The notes: generated by a model from the letters alone, not told the origin. Shown: positions 31,958 to 42,424, counted from the stretch's first letter. The stretch: DNA of 64,000 nucleotides from Halomonas faecis (GCF_010993975.1 NZ_JAACZO010000006.1:27479-91478); one strand, 5' to 3'. Translations and numbers: made by a program.

Positions 31958-32931
31958 ATAAATCCCGCACTGTCTCAAAGTGGTTGTTGAGGTTTGCAAT
32001 AAGGGTGGTCCAGTCTGGTTTGTCGTGTATTGAAAATATTCTATTTTCTAGGCGGTCAGCTGAGAATGAGTCAGTGGTTTTTATTATAGGACCACCTCGA
32101 AGCGGTAGTACGCTGCTTATGCAAACGTTAACTGATGCGTACGATGTTGGGTACCTGACCAATCGGCATTGCCGTTGGTTTGGTGCTCCGGCACTCGCTG
32201 AGCGACTATACAATCCATTAGGTGATAAATCCCCCTCCGATTTTCAGTCTAATTATGGCCGTACCAAAAAACCAAGTGATCCGGCAGAATGTGGCGCCTG
32301 GTGGTATCGGTTTTTTAGAAGGCAACCGGCTTATGTTACCCGCGGAGAGGTCAGTGAAAGAAAGATGCGAGCGTTCTCCCGTAGCATCGCTAGCCTGCAA
32401 AATACTTCAGGAAAACCTCTGATATTCAAGAATTTGTATGCAAGTCTCCGTCTCGACCCCATGTCAGTATACTTACCGGAAGCATTATATATTGTCATTG
32501 AAAGAGATTTGAAAGATAACGCTGAGTCGATTTTGAAAGGGCGAAAGGATGCCTTGGGCTCTTATCAACACTGGTGGTCTGTTCCTCCTCCAAATGTTGG
32601 AGCACTGGATGAGCTTTCTCCTGTGCAACAGGCTGTCGGTCAAATCGAATCCATCCACGAGTTGATAGACAGGGATATCGAACGTCTTGGATTGGAGGAT
32701 CGGGTCTTTCGTGTGAGCTATGAAGACTTTTGTGAAGACGTGCACGGTACTCTCTATCGTTTTCAGGACTTCATGGCTCGGCATGGTATTGAGTTGGAGC
32801 GCCGTTTCGAGGTGCCGTACCGATTCGAGATAGAGCACTCTCAGAAAATTCCTCAGGACATGTACGAAGAACTGGGTGACTATGTTGATCAACGAAATAA
32901 AGGCAAAGAGAACCAGGGGACACGTGCGTGA
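31948..32931 (+). CDS. Sulfotransferase 2
   Basis: 327 residues, starting at GTG and overlapping the previous gene by 10 bases. The PAPS loop is FIIGPPRSGSTLLMQTL (about residue 45). Later segments (ALYIVIERDLKDNAESIL and FRVSYEDFCED) match the 3'-phosphate and C-terminal parts of sulfotransferase family 2/3 domains. It is not closely similar to the other two sulfotransferases in the locus, so each may have a different acceptor position. Confidence 0.8.
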   Translation: MAINKSRTVSKWLLRFAIRVVQSGLSCIENILFSRRSAENESVVFIIGPPRSGSTLLMQTLTDAYDVGYLTNRHCRWFGAPALAERLYNPLGDKSPSDFQSNYGRTKKPSDPAECGAWWYRFFRRQPAYVTRGEVSERKMRAFSRSIASLQNTSGKPLIFKNLYASLRLDPMSVYLPEALYIVIERDLKDNAESILKGRKDALGSYQHWWSVPPPNVGALDELSPVQQAVGQIESIHELIDRDIERLGLEDRVFRVSYEDFCEDVHGTLYRFQDFMARHGIELERRFEVPYRFEIEHSQKIPQDMYEELGDYVDQRNKGKENQGTRA

Positions 32932-33908
32932 ATCTTGACGTAACTGATTCCTGCGAGCATTACAGGGCGCACTGTGAGGCTGAGCCGTCGATTCCTTTGT
33001 TCTCTCAATCTTGGTGGCTGGATGCTGTAGCCCCGGGCGCGTGGAGTGCTGTGCTAGCGTACCGGGGCGCTGAAATCGTCGGCACATTGCCGTATGTAAA
33101 GCGACGCAAATGGGGTATGACGTTGCTTACTCAACCCAAGCTGACCCAAACTCTCGGCCCATGGGTCAAGTCAACAAACAAGGCCTACCCCAAAGCACTT
33201 GCATATGAGAAAGACGTTTTGGAAACCTTGGCTTGTGGGTTGCCTCGGCACCAATATTACGCTCAGAATTGGCACCATTGCCAAAAAAACTGGTTGCCAT
33301 TTTATTGGCTAGGCTTCCAGCAGACGACCCGATACACATACCGTCTATGTGGTTTGGATAACGAAGATGCTCTGTGGAAAGGCTTACAACAAAATATCAG
33401 AGGTGATATTCGCAAAGCCAAAACCCGCTTCATGATCAACGTTCGGCCAGCGAATAATCTTGATGAGTTTCTCACACTCAACCGGGCCACGTTCCAGCGC
33501 CAGGGGCGGAAGCTCCCTTACAGTAAAAGTTTGGTGGCGCGTATTGATGAGATGGTCTCACAGCGCGATGCTGGAGACTGCCTAGTTGCCGTCGACTCTG
33601 ATGGTAAATTACATGCCGGCGCATACATCGTGCGTAGCGGCGATACGGCCTACTATTTGATGGGCGGCGGTGACCCGGATTTACGCAATAGTGGTGCGAC
33701 CAGTCTGGTGCTTTGGGAGGCCATTTGCAGCCAACCTGAATCTGTCAAATATTTTGATTTCGAAGGCTCCATGGTAGAACCGATTGAGCGCTTTTTCCGT
33801 GCCTTCGGAGCTAGGCAGACGCCTTACCACCTTGTTACGAAAACCAGCTCCCGGCTGTTGGAATTCGCTTTGTTCGCGCGAGATCTGTTGGGGCAGAAGA
33901 AGCAGTGA
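32928..33908 (+). CDS. FemAB/GNAT-like (BioF2-type) acyltransferase family protein
   Basis: 326 residues. The sequence fits the GNAT-related FemAB or 'acetyltransferase 6' fold: PLFSQSWWLDAVAPG at the start, QQNIRGDIRKAKTR (the N-R-D/K-A-K block), then CLVAVDSDGKLHAGAYIV, YLMGGGDPDLRNSG and YFDFEGSMVEPIERFFRAFG. Such proteins in polysaccharide loci transfer acyl or aminoacyl groups. Substrate not known. GTG start at 32928, coupled with the preceding gene by 4 bases. Confidence 0.75.
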   Translation: MNLDVTDSCEHYRAHCEAEPSIPLFSQSWWLDAVAPGAWSAVLAYRGAEIVGTLPYVKRRKWGMTLLTQPKLTQTLGPWVKSTNKAYPKALAYEKDVLETLACGLPRHQYYAQNWHHCQKNWLPFYWLGFQQTTRYTYRLCGLDNEDALWKGLQQNIRGDIRKAKTRFMINVRPANNLDEFLTLNRATFQRQGRKLPYSKSLVARIDEMVSQRDAGDCLVAVDSDGKLHAGAYIVRSGDTAYYLMGGGDPDLRNSGATSLVLWEAICSQPESVKYFDFEGSMVEPIERFFRAFGARQTPYHLVTKTSSRLLEFALFARDLLGQKKQ

Positions 33909-35230
33909 ATAAAGTAACATCAATACCTTTCCGCTACGATATCAACGGCCTGCGGGCTGTCGCGGTCATTGCGGTAGTGTTTTTCCATTTCCGGGTTCCC
34001 GGTTTTGAGGCAGGGTATCTGGGAGTGGATGTCTTCTTCGTTATATCCGGTTATCTAATGGCCTCTCTGCTGATACGAGGCTTCGAGAACTGCCAAGTTA
34101 ACAAAGATAAAGTTGCCTTGGTGTATCTGGATGTTCAAGGTAATCCGTGGGCCATTGAGATTGGCCTGTTATTCTCCATTCTGCATGGCAGCGTATCTTT
34201 TCTGATGGTCGAGCAGCCTACCCGGCGACGATTGGCGAGATGGGGAGGTAAACGTGCGGCAGCTATCTTGTTTGGAGTTGCCGCCGGCTCTGCCTCTGTG
34301 GCGGGTGCGATAGAGAAGTAAGAGGGTATACCTAGGCGTATGCCGGAGCGCTTCGATCGCATTATGGCGGAAATTACTAATGTCAATCCCTACCGAGATG
34401 AGTGTCATGGCCGACCCGATTGGGATGACTTCCCATGGTGTAACTTGGGAGGCGATAACATACGCGCTGTCGTCATTGGCGACAGCCATGCTGCCTCAAT
34501 AGCTACAGCGGTTCTAGAAGCGGTGACGTCGACCCCGGATGATGGCATCATTATGGCTACCTACACTAGTTGTCAGACTTTGTTCGGAGCGAAGAAGACG
34601 CGCAAGTTCCTTGAGTGCCAAGAGTTCAATGAATTTGTTAAATCACGGCTTGGTGACTTACCGAATCACATTCCGCTAGTCATTATTAATAGGCTAAGTA
34701 GTGCCGCACTAGGGCCGCATCTACCGGACAATGACCGCTATGGCATCCCTACAGTTTACTTTTGTGATGAGCCAGTGCAGAGAGTCACCGAGACCTTCCT
34801 GAATCAGTTCCGCCAAGACTTGGTAAAGACCGCGTGTGGGCTGGCCGAGGACCGTGCTGTCTACTGGATGCGGCCAGTCCCGGAGATGCCTATGGACGTG
34901 CCCCATTGGCTGGCGAGGCAAACTCTGCTGCGGGGCGAAGGCGTTAAAGCCAGGCTGTCACGCGATGCGTATACGAAACGGCATTCCTTTGTGACCGGTG
35001 CTCTTAGCTCAGCTGAGGAGACCTGAGAAGGGGTCAAAATCCTTGATCCTGAGCCTTGGCTGTGTGAAGACGAATACTGCTACGGCAGTCGAAATAGCAT
35101 GCCGCTTTATTATGACGAGCATCATCTGAGCGAACGTGGTAATAGAGAATTAGTGCCAATGTTCCAACAGATAATGGATGAAGAAAATTCGAAATCCACC
35201 TGGATAACACGAAATAGTGATTCCCATTAA
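33905..35230 (+). pseudogene. Decayed AT3-SGNH O-acetyltransferase
   Basis: Remnant of an OafA-type acyltransferase with a C-terminal SGNH domain. The N-terminus (RYDINGLRAVAVIAVVFFHF, YLGVDVFFVISGYLM) is normal, but after residue 66 it jumps to the end of the membrane domain (FLMVEQPTRRRLARWGG), so most of the membrane helices are deleted. In-frame stops follow at 34319 (TAA) and 35024 (TGA); the same frame continues with the SGNH block (VVIGDSHAAS) and the terminal DEHHLSERGN to a stop at 35228. All parts share one frame, so decay was by deletion and nonsense changes. O-acetylation by this protein is lost. Confidence 0.85.
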
Positions 35231-35278
35231 AAAATGTTTTCTGCTTAGGCGCAGACATTCTAACTGAATATTTTCTAT

Positions 35279-36679
35279 ATGCCCTTGATCGTTGAAACCC
35301 CCGACACGCGTATCCCCGAGCGAGACTACATCCTTGGTGTGATTTTAGGCGAATTCCTTGGCTTAGAATTCATACGCGTATCGGTCGATTGCACCGATGT
35401 GCGTATCACTCACAGTGAAATGCCAGGGCGAGAATTGCATCTGCCGGATGTGCTGCTGAGCACTGCGGATTCGAGATGGCTGATGGAAAGGTCATTACCT
35501 TCACAGCCTCTGGTCATTTGGGATTCGCAGGAGATAGGCTTGGATATTAACGTTATCGCTCCGGAACTCCCCGTCATTTATGGTGATGATAAACCTCAAG
35601 CAAATTTAGAGAAAGGCTGCGTTCGCATCCCCATTGACATCTTTGGTTCCGCATTTTTCATGCTAACGCGTTATGAAGAAGTGATTAAAAATGATCGTGA
35701 CGAACATGATCGATTTCCGGCCTGGGCTTCGTTAGCTTATCAAGAAAAATTTCTAGAGCGTCCCATTGTTGATGAATATGTAGAGCTGCTTTGGAGTGTG
35801 ATAAAGCAACTTTGGCCTCATGCTGAGCGCAAGCAGCGTATAGCATCAATCCGTGTTTCACACGATGTAGATCGGCCAAGTCGTTATACTTTTGGGACAT
35901 TTCGTCGCTTTGTTCGTTCTGTTGCTGGCGATATTGTCAAGCGTAGACAATTTTCCAGTATTATCTGGGGGGCTCAGGCTCGCTATGGCACCCCTCATTG
36001 TTTACATCCGAATGATCCGTTCAACACATTTGAATGGTTGATGGATGTTTCTGATAAGAACAATATGCGCAGTGCTTTCTACTTTATCGCTGGCAAGACA
36101 TACCCGCCACATGACCCACTATACAATCTAGATGATCCGGCCATTCGAAAACTTATTCGAGACATTGGGAAGCGTGGCCATGAAGTAGGCCTTCATCCTA
36201 GCTATAATACCTACCAAAACCCAGAACTGCTTGCGCGACAAGCAGCTTACCTGCGCCGTGTGGCAGCTGAGGAAGGTGTCGAACAAATCGTTTGGGGGGG
36301 GCGGATGCACTATTTGCAGTGGAGAACAGAGGTTACGCCAAATGCCTGGGAGCGGGCTGGCATGGCATATGACTCAACTTTAGGGTTTGCAGATTATGCA
36401 GGATTTCGCTCCGGTACAAGTCATGATTATCGTTGGTTTGACTTGAGGGCCCGTCGCGAATTGATATTGATTGAAAGGCCTCTGATTGCAATGGAGGCAA
36501 CCGTGATTTCTAAAAAGTATATGGGAGTGGCTGACCCTGAACTTGCAATTGAGTATTTTCAGATGTTAGGCGAGCGTTGCCAACGCTTTGGAGGATCATT
36601 TAGTATGCTATGGCATAACTCAGAGTTGTATGATAATAAAAATAGAGAGCTTTATCAAAAAATTGTCGAAAAATTCTAA
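35279..36679 (+). CDS. Polysaccharide deacetylase family protein
   Basis: 466 residues. The C-terminal half has a NodB/PDA-like (beta/alpha) barrel: RVSHDVDRPSRY (catalytic/metal Asp-Asp), RSAFYFIAGKTYPP, GHEVGLHPSYNTY (metal HxxxH) and SFSMLWHNSELYD. The N-terminal ~180 residues are the extra domain commonly found in exopolysaccharide-locus deacetylases of this length. It probably removes N-acetyl groups from the polymer or a precursor. No signal peptide is visible, so it would act in the cytoplasm. AT-rich. Confidence 0.8.
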   Translation: MPLIVETPDTRIPERDYILGVILGEFLGLEFIRVSVDCTDVRITHSEMPGRELHLPDVLLSTADSRWLMERSLPSQPLVIWDSQEIGLDINVIAPELPVIYGDDKPQANLEKGCVRIPIDIFGSAFFMLTRYEEVIKNDRDEHDRFPAWASLAYQEKFLERPIVDEYVELLWSVIKQLWPHAERKQRIASIRVSHDVDRPSRYTFGTFRRFVRSVAGDIVKRRQFSSIIWGAQARYGTPHCLHPNDPFNTFEWLMDVSDKNNMRSAFYFIAGKTYPPHDPLYNLDDPAIRKLIRDIGKRGHEVGLHPSYNTYQNPELLARQAAYLRRVAAEEGVEQIVWGGRMHYLQWRTEVTPNAWERAGMAYDSTLGFADYAGFRSGTSHDYRWFDLRARRELILIERPLIAMEATVISKKYMGVADPELAIEYFQMLGERCQRFGGSFSMLWHNSELYDNKNRELYQKIVEKF

Positions 36680-36680
36680 T

Positions 36681-37973
36681 ATGACAGTCAGTAATTCAAT
36701 GTTGGCATCCAAACTAGAAAGGCGAAGCTGGTTTTTTGCAGCCGGTTTTCTGCTATGGGTTTCTCTTGACTTCGGATATCGTTTTTTTGTCTCGAAAAAT
36801 TATGATTATGCTGGGTTTGCCGCCGAGATTAGTTATGCTAAGTATTTAGAAGGGGTTCTTATTTATTTGCTAGTTCTTTTTTTTTCGCCCAACCTTTTAA
36901 AGGTTCCTTCAGATTACTTTGTTGCTTTTCTAGTTTTTGGCCTAATATGTCCTCTTCTTGTGTTTTACGGGCTGGCAAATCAGGAAAGAGAGCATCTATA
37001 TATAGTTTTGTTCGGTTTTTTTATAGTCAATTTTGTTAGAAAAGGTCGGATTGTTAAGCTTTTTGTTCTTAGGGAAGGGTACTGGTTAGCGGTTTCAGGG
37101 GTTTTGCTTTTAACTTTTCTTATCTCCTTATGGTTTTTTGTTTCAGGGGGGGTTAGGTATTTTAATCTTGACCTGACTCAGGTTTATGAGTTTCGAAGGG
37201 GTGCCGGCGAAATCATAAACACTGGAGTTATGGCATATCTTAATGTGTGGTTGTATAAGGTGCTTGGTCCGAGCTTATTGGCGATTGCTTTGTGGAAGGG
37301 GCGGTTTTTTCTTGCAGTGCTTGTTCTTTTTTTGCATTTGTATTGGTTTGGTGTTAGTGCTCATAAAGCGGTGCTTTTTTATCCTTTTTTGGTGGTATTT
37401 TTGTGGTTTTGGTTTAGGCGGTCCCGTGCATTATTTATAATTCCGATAGCTATGAGTGCTTTGGTGATTTCAACGCTTATGTTAGCTATATTTGTCGGCT
37501 TTGATTTCCCTGCAAGCTTGTTTATTCGTAGGGCCTTCTTTGTTATTGCAAATAATGTGTTTGATTATTATGAATTTTTCTCGGCGAATGAACATGTGTA
37601 TTGGTCTAACTCAGTTCTTTCAAGATTTATTGAGTATCCGTACGACCTGAATCCCGCAGATACGATTGGAAGGTATCGCGGTACAGATAGCCATGTAAAT
37701 AATTCTTTTCTTTCTACAGGTTTTATGCATGCAGGAATTTGGGGCGTTGTATTTTATGGTGTCTTAGCGGGCTTATTGTTTCGTTTAATTGATAGTTTCG
37801 GTGCTTATGGTGTACCCGTTTGGGTTGCTGTTGCTATACTTATCGTGCCTAGTCGTTCACTCTTACTTAGTGCTGATCTTCCAACTGCTTTATTGACACA
37901 TGGGATAGGAGTAGGCGTTTTGATATTGTTTCTTTTACGCAGAACTCGAAGTGAGCGTGTGGGTTTAAAGTGA
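36681..37973 (+). CDS. wzy: Wzy-like O-antigen/exopolysaccharide polymerase
   Basis: 430 residues with about 11 hydrophobic segments and a longer polar loop around residues 275-340, the typical Wzy layout. No sequence motif is conserved enough for certainty; the call rests on topology, the presence of wzz and wzx, and the lack of another candidate. Extremely AT-rich (long T runs), the lowest GC in the window. The ORF is open further upstream to 36588, but that part overlaps the deacetylase gene. Confidence 0.75.
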   Translation: MTVSNSMLASKLERRSWFFAAGFLLWVSLDFGYRFFVSKNYDYAGFAAEISYAKYLEGVLIYLLVLFFSPNLLKVPSDYFVAFLVFGLICPLLVFYGLANQEREHLYIVLFGFFIVNFVRKGRIVKLFVLREGYWLAVSGVLLLTFLISLWFFVSGGVRYFNLDLTQVYEFRRGAGEIINTGVMAYLNVWLYKVLGPSLLAIALWKGRFFLAVLVLFLHLYWFGVSAHKAVLFYPFLVVFLWFWFRRSRALFIIPIAMSALVISTLMLAIFVGFDFPASLFIRRAFFVIANNVFDYYEFFSANEHVYWSNSVLSRFIEYPYDLNPADTIGRYRGTDSHVNNSFLSTGFMHAGIWGVVFYGVLAGLLFRLIDSFGAYGVPVWVAVAILIVPSRSLLLSADLPTALLTHGIGVGVLILFLLRRTRSERVGLK

Positions 37974-38022
37974 TTATGAATATAAAGCACAAAAGGTGTG
38001 ATGCCACTAGAGGCGGCTTTGC

Positions 38023-39132
38023 ATGAAGATTTCGCATCTAACCTCGGTTCACTCACGATTCGATATACGCATTTTCCTTAAAGAGTGTGTTTCCCTAGTT
38101 AAATATGGTTATACAACTTCGCTGATAGTAGCTGAAGGCGGGGCGAACCAGGCAAAAAATGGAGTCACTATCTTCGATGTCGGTGCCTCCAAAGGCAGAT
38201 TGGATCGTATTTGCAATGCACCAAGTCGTGTACTTAAAAAAGCTTTGGAGATTGATGCGGATATCTACCATTTGCATGATCCTGAACTGATTCCTATCGG
38301 TTTGAAGTTGAAGAAGCATGGGAAAACGGTGATTTTCGATGCGCATGAAGATGTGCCCAAGCAGCTGTTGGGAAAGCCCTATCTTAATAGAACCTCCAAG
38401 TGGCTGCTTTCCAAAACATTTTCTGTCTATGAGCGCTGGGCATGCAGAAAGCTCGATGGGGTGATTACAGCCACTCCCAGTATTCGGGATAAATTCACTG
38501 CGATGGGTGTTCACGCAGTCGATATCAATAACTATCCGCTGTTGGGTGAACTATCTAGCGGTGAGGTAGATTGGTCTCGAAAAAATAAGGCGCAGGTTTG
38601 CTATGTGGGGGGGGTGAGCCAGATCCGAGGAATTTTGCAGCTGGTGCAAGCAATGGGGCTTGTAAGGTCTGGTGTAAATTTGAAACTGGCGGGTAGTTTT
38701 TATAATTCGAATTTAGAGAATGCTGCCCGTGCTCATGTAGGATGGCAGAAAGTCGATGCTCTTGGTTTCATTAGCCGAGAACAAGTTCGTGACCTACTGT
38801 CTCGATCTATTGGTGGCCTCGTCACTTTTCTGCCGTCGCCAAACCATATCGATGCTCAACCGAACAAGATGTTCGAGTACATGAGCGCGGGTGTACCAGT
38901 GATTGGTTCGCACTTTCCCCAGTGGAGGCGGATCATCGAAGGTAACCAGTGCGGTCTCTGCGTCGACCCACTTGATCCAAAAGCCATTGCTGAGGCGATT
39001 GACTACTTGGTTACCCATCCAGAAGAAGCCGAACGGATGGGGCGTAATGGGCAGAAGGCGGTGCAGGAACGGTACAATTGGGGCGTCGAAGAGAAAAAAC
39101 TTCTCGACTTTTATAAATCTCTGGATGACTGA
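38023..39132 (+). CDS. Glycosyltransferase family 4 (WbpH-like)
   Basis: 369 residues, GT-B fold. The N-terminal half has [17 protein letters not shown] and [18 protein letters not shown], the latter common in WbpH/WbnE-type enzymes of B-band O-antigen loci; the C-terminal donor site includes [18 protein letters not shown] and the [21 protein letters not shown] block. It adds one sugar to the lipid-linked repeat unit on the cytoplasmic side. Donor and acceptor cannot be assigned from sequence, though its neighbour wbpI suggests a ManNAc3NAcA donor. Confidence 0.82.
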   Translation: MKISHLTSVHSRFDIRIFLKECVSLVKYGYTTSLIVAEGGANQAKNGVTIFDVGASKGRLDRICNAPSRVLKKALEIDADIYHLHDPELIPIGLKLKKHGKTVIFDAHEDVPKQLLGKPYLNRTSKWLLSKTFSVYERWACRKLDGVITATPSIRDKFTAMGVHAVDINNYPLLGELSSGEVDWSRKNKAQVCYVGGVSQIRGILQLVQAMGLVRSGVNLKLAGSFYNSNLENAARAHVGWQKVDALGFISREQVRDLLSRSIGGLVTFLPSPNHIDAQPNKMFEYMSAGVPVIGSHFPQWRRIIEGNQCGLCVDPLDPKAIAEAIDYLVTHPEEAERMGRNGQKAVQERYNWGVEEKKLLDFYKSLDD

Positions 39133-39140
39133 CAAAGCTT

Positions 39141-40205
39141 ATGCAACGGATTTTGACAATCATCGGCGCACGCCCGCAGTTCATCAAGGCTAGCGTTGTT
39201 TCGCGTGCAATCCAGGCAGCCGAGGGCATCGAAGAGGTCATGCTGCATACTGGCCAACATTTCGATGCCAATATGTCGGATATCTTCTTCAATCAGCTTG
39301 GCATCCCCCGGCCTGATATTAAGTTGGATATTCACGGCGGTAACCATGGCGAAATGACGGGGCGCATGCTGAATGAGATAGAACACGCGCTGCTTGAGCA
39401 CAAGCCGGATCGTGTACTGGTGTATGGGGATACCAACTCAACGCTGGCAGGTGCATTGGCAGCTGCCAAGTTACATATTCCCGTCGCCCACGTCGAAGCG
39501 GGTTTGCGCAGCTTCAATATGCAAATGCCGGAAGAAATCAACCGCATTCTTACCGATCAGGTCAGTGATCTTCTCTTCTGCCCTACCACCACGGCGGTAA
39601 AAAACCTGGAAAACGAGGGCTTCGCCAGAAAGCCCGTGAAGGTGATGCAGGTTGGCGATGTGATGCAAGATGCTGCGCTGCTGTTCGCCAAAAAAGCCGT
39701 TCCCCCAGCAGGTGGTGAATTACCGGATAGGTTCATACTGGCTACACTGCATCGTGCAGAAAACACTGATAGCCCCGAGCGCTTGGCTAGCATTGTAAAA
39801 GCGCTCAACCAGATTCATCGTGAACAAGCACCGGTCGTTCTTCCTTTGCACCCACGCACCCGCAAGCTCATCGCCGAGCAGGGGCTGGAAATCAACGTTC
39901 ACCTGATAGATCCGGTTGGCTACTTCGAGATGGTGTGGCTCCTGAACCATGCGCAGCTCGTCATCACGGATAGTGGCGGGGTACAGAAAGAAGCTTTCTT
40001 CTTCGGCAAGGCCTGCGTGACACTACGCGACCAGACCGAGTGGGTGGAGCTGATAGAAGCGGGTGCCAATGAGCTGGTTGGTGCCGACTATGACCGTATT
40101 GTAGATAGTGCTCGCCAGCATTTTGGTCGAACCGTTAAAGATACCGAAAAGCTGTACGGGGGCGGAGAAGCCTCATTGGAAATTGTGCAAGTTCTGGAGA
40201 CATGA
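39141..40205 (+). CDS. wbpI: UDP-GlcNAc3NAcA 2-epimerase WbpI
   Basis: 354 residues, related to WecB. MQRILTIIGARPQFIKASVV, MLHTGQHFDANMSDIFF, VYGDTNSTLAGALAAAK, HVEAGLRSFNMQMPEEINR and TDSGGVQKEAFFFGKACVTL are the hallmark blocks. It inverts C-2 of UDP-2,3-diacetamido-2,3-dideoxy-glucuronate to the manno form. WecB (UDP-GlcNAc epimerase) is the alternative, but the IGARPQFIKA start and the presence of wbpA, B, D and E favour WbpI. It is GC-richer than its neighbours. Confidence 0.88.
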   Translation: MQRILTIIGARPQFIKASVVSRAIQAAEGIEEVMLHTGQHFDANMSDIFFNQLGIPRPDIKLDIHGGNHGEMTGRMLNEIEHALLEHKPDRVLVYGDTNSTLAGALAAAKLHIPVAHVEAGLRSFNMQMPEEINRILTDQVSDLLFCPTTTAVKNLENEGFARKPVKVMQVGDVMQDAALLFAKKAVPPAGGELPDRFILATLHRAENTDSPERLASIVKALNQIHREQAPVVLPLHPRTRKLIAEQGLEINVHLIDPVGYFEMVWLLNHAQLVITDSGGVQKEAFFFGKACVTLRDQTEWVELIEAGANELVGADYDRIVDSARQHFGRTVKDTEKLYGGGEASLEIVQVLET

Positions 40206-40208
40206 TTT

Positions 40209-41429
40209 TTGCGATTTTTTATTCTCAACCATTATGCTTACGCTCCGGATCAGTCTGCCGGAACTCGTCATTATGAGCTTGCCCGGCAAATTTCTAAGGA
40301 AGGACATGAGGCTGTGGTCATTTCATGTTCTTTTTTTCACAAGAATTATTCACGGCGTCCGGGGGCGCGCTGGAAGATTTTCCATAAGGAAGATGTTCAG
40401 GGCGTAAATTATATTTGGGTGTATGGCCTTCCTTATCGAGGTAATGGCATTGGGCGTATTTTGAATCTTCTGTCGTTTGCTTTTTTTTCCAGTCTTTTTG
40501 TTCTATTTAATGGAAAGAAAGGTGATGTTCTGTATGCTTCGAGTCCGCAGCCTTTGGCACCTTTTTTCACTTTTTTTCTATCCGGTGGTCGATTTTTCAG
40601 GGTTTTTGAGGTAAGGGATTTTTGGCCACAGATTTTTGTAGATATGGGGGCTCTTTCCACTCGGTCGCGTATTGCCAAGCTCTTCTACAGCGTTGAGAGG
40701 TACCTGATCTCTCATGCGGATTTTTTCGTATCTAACCTCTCGGGAGCGGAGCGGTATTGTTGGGAAAAAGAAATTCCGTACAAGGAGTTTTTTTGGGTAC
40801 CCAATGGGGTTCGCGAAAGCTATGACCATGCCGTTATTCCCCGCATCGATCTGAAAGGAAAGCTGGGTGTTGATAAAATACTCTATGCTGGCGCGCATGG
40901 AGCTGCTCAGAACTTATATGCAGTGCTGGATGCGGCAAAAGAGTTGAAAGATAAAAGCAACGTCGAATTTCATTTTGTTGGGGATGGTGCTGAAAAGTCT
41001 AGCTTGCAAGGTTATGTATCGAAGTTGGGTATAGGCAATGTTTTTTTTTACGATGCTGTTGATACGAAGAAAATCAAAGAATTTATTGTTTCTGCTGATG
41101 CGCTATTGCTCCCGCTCGTTGATGCCAAGGTTTTTTCATACGGAATCAGTCCGAATAAATTGCCTGAATACCTTGCTGCTGGTAAGCCAGTGATTTTTTT
41201 TGGGCCTGCTGATGCTTCGCCCTTTGAAGCCGGAGTCGATGCTATCGTGACGTCGGGTACTGAAGCTGATGATCTTGTGCGTTCTGTGATAGAGTTTGAG
41301 AATATGCCGGATGAAGTAAGGAAGGGCTTTTCAAAAAGCGCCTCGCGTTTGTTGGAGTCAAAATTTCGGCTCGATCATACTATGGGGGCTTTGATCCGTA
41401 AAATTGAAGCCATGAATGATGTCAAGTAA
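40209..41429 (+). CDS. Glycosyltransferase family 4 (WbuB-like)
   Basis: 406 residues, GT-B fold, starting with a TTG at 40209. FILNHYAYAPDQSAGTRHYEL and HEAVVISCSFFH match WbuB-type transferases; later blocks are FEVRDFWPQIFVDMG, KILYAGAHGAAQNLYAVLDA and NKLPEYLAAGKPVIFFG. WbuB and relatives add FucNAc or a similar amino sugar to the lipid-linked chain; the donor here is unknown. AT-rich with several long T runs. The 3' end overlaps the next gene. Confidence 0.82.
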   Translation: MRFFILNHYAYAPDQSAGTRHYELARQISKEGHEAVVISCSFFHKNYSRRPGARWKIFHKEDVQGVNYIWVYGLPYRGNGIGRILNLLSFAFFSSLFVLFNGKKGDVLYASSPQPLAPFFTFFLSGGRFFRVFEVRDFWPQIFVDMGALSTRSRIAKLFYSVERYLISHADFFVSNLSGAERYCWEKEIPYKEFFWVPNGVRESYDHAVIPRIDLKGKLGVDKILYAGAHGAAQNLYAVLDAAKELKDKSNVEFHFVGDGAEKSSLQGYVSKLGIGNVFFYDAVDTKKIKEFIVSADALLLPLVDAKVFSYGISPNKLPEYLAAGKPVIFFGPADASPFEAGVDAIVTSGTEADDLVRSVIEFENMPDEVRKGFSKSASRLLESKFRLDHTMGALIRKIEAMNDVK

Positions 41430-42273
41430 ATGTATAATTATTGGTGCTCCCCGTAGTGGCACCAACATGCTGCGCGACGTGTTGTGCTCATTCGAGGGCG
41501 TGTCCACCTGGCCCTGCGATGAGATCAACTACATGTGGCGGCACGGCAACGTGCGCTACCCCTCCGATGAGCTACCGGCCGAGCGGGCCACGCCCGCGGT
41601 ACAGGCCTACATGCAGAAGCAATTCGCCTGGGTTGCCCAGCGCTACCAGGCGCATACCGTTGTCGAGAAGACCTGCGCCAACAGCCTGCGGGTGCCTTTT
41701 GTGGCACGCGCCGTACCGGATGCCCGGTATGTGTTCATCCACCGGGACGGGATCGATACCACAGGCTCGGCAAAGCTGCGCTGGCAGGCCGAGTTGGATA
41801 TCCCCTACCTGATGCAGAAAGTCCGCTTCGTACCGCTGACGGATTTGCCCTATTACGGGGCGCGCTACCTGTGGAGCCGTATTTACCGTTTGTTTTCTAG
41901 CGAAAAACGCCTGGCCTTCTGGGGGCCCGTGCTTGAAGAAATGCCGGATATTCTCGAGCAACATAGCCTGAATGAAGTGTGTGCGTTGCAGTGGCAGCGC
42001 TGTGTGGAAAAGGCCGAAGCTGCATTTGCAGATATGGCGCCAGAGCGTGTAATTCGCGTGTGCTACGAGGACTTCGTGCGCGAGCCTGAAGAACAGCTAA
42101 AGCGACTGCTGGCGTTTCTCGAGCTTGACGTGCCGGAGGAGATGGTGTGCCGTACAGTTGCTACTGTTTCCAGCAACAGCATCGGGAAGGGGCGGAAATC
42201 ATTGGATGAAAATGAGGTCAAGCGTCTGGAATCTTTGATAGGTGAGACACTGGCACGTTATGGTTATAAGTAG
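41416..42273 (+). CDS. Sulfotransferase 3
   Basis: 285 residues. PAPS loop: CIIIGAPRSGTNMLRDVL at the N-terminus; VVEKTCANSLRVPF and RYVFIHRDGIDTTGSA give the later substrate and 3'-phosphate positions; RVIRVCYEDFVREPEE is the usual C-terminal block. From about 41.44 to 42.13 kb the gene is GC-rich, unlike the AT-rich genes on both sides, suggesting a separate origin. It begins inside the preceding glycosyltransferase gene. Confidence 0.82.
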   Translation: MMSSKCIIIGAPRSGTNMLRDVLCSFEGVSTWPCDEINYMWRHGNVRYPSDELPAERATPAVQAYMQKQFAWVAQRYQAHTVVEKTCANSLRVPFVARAVPDARYVFIHRDGIDTTGSAKLRWQAELDIPYLMQKVRFVPLTDLPYYGARYLWSRIYRLFSSEKRLAFWGPVLEEMPDILEQHSLNEVCALQWQRCVEKAEAAFADMAPERVIRVCYEDFVREPEEQLKRLLAFLELDVPEEMVCRTVATVSSNSIGKGRKSLDENEVKRLESLIGETLARYGYK

Positions 42274-42424
42274 AATGAGTCTGTGCACATGAAATGTGCC
42301 GAGAATAAATTTTATGCTGGCCTGGCCACTAGTCTCTAACTTTCGAGCTAGGCTCTGAAATCGGATCGTTTCGAATCACTTGTGGGTTCGTACGTCGTAA
42401 TTAATTGTTGTGAACTGGTGTGTA

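Noticed and set aside
34340..35026. SGNH ORF as a separate functional gene
   Set aside because: It is in the same frame as the truncated acyltransferase upstream and lacks a ribosome site and its own complete fold; treated as part of one pseudogene.
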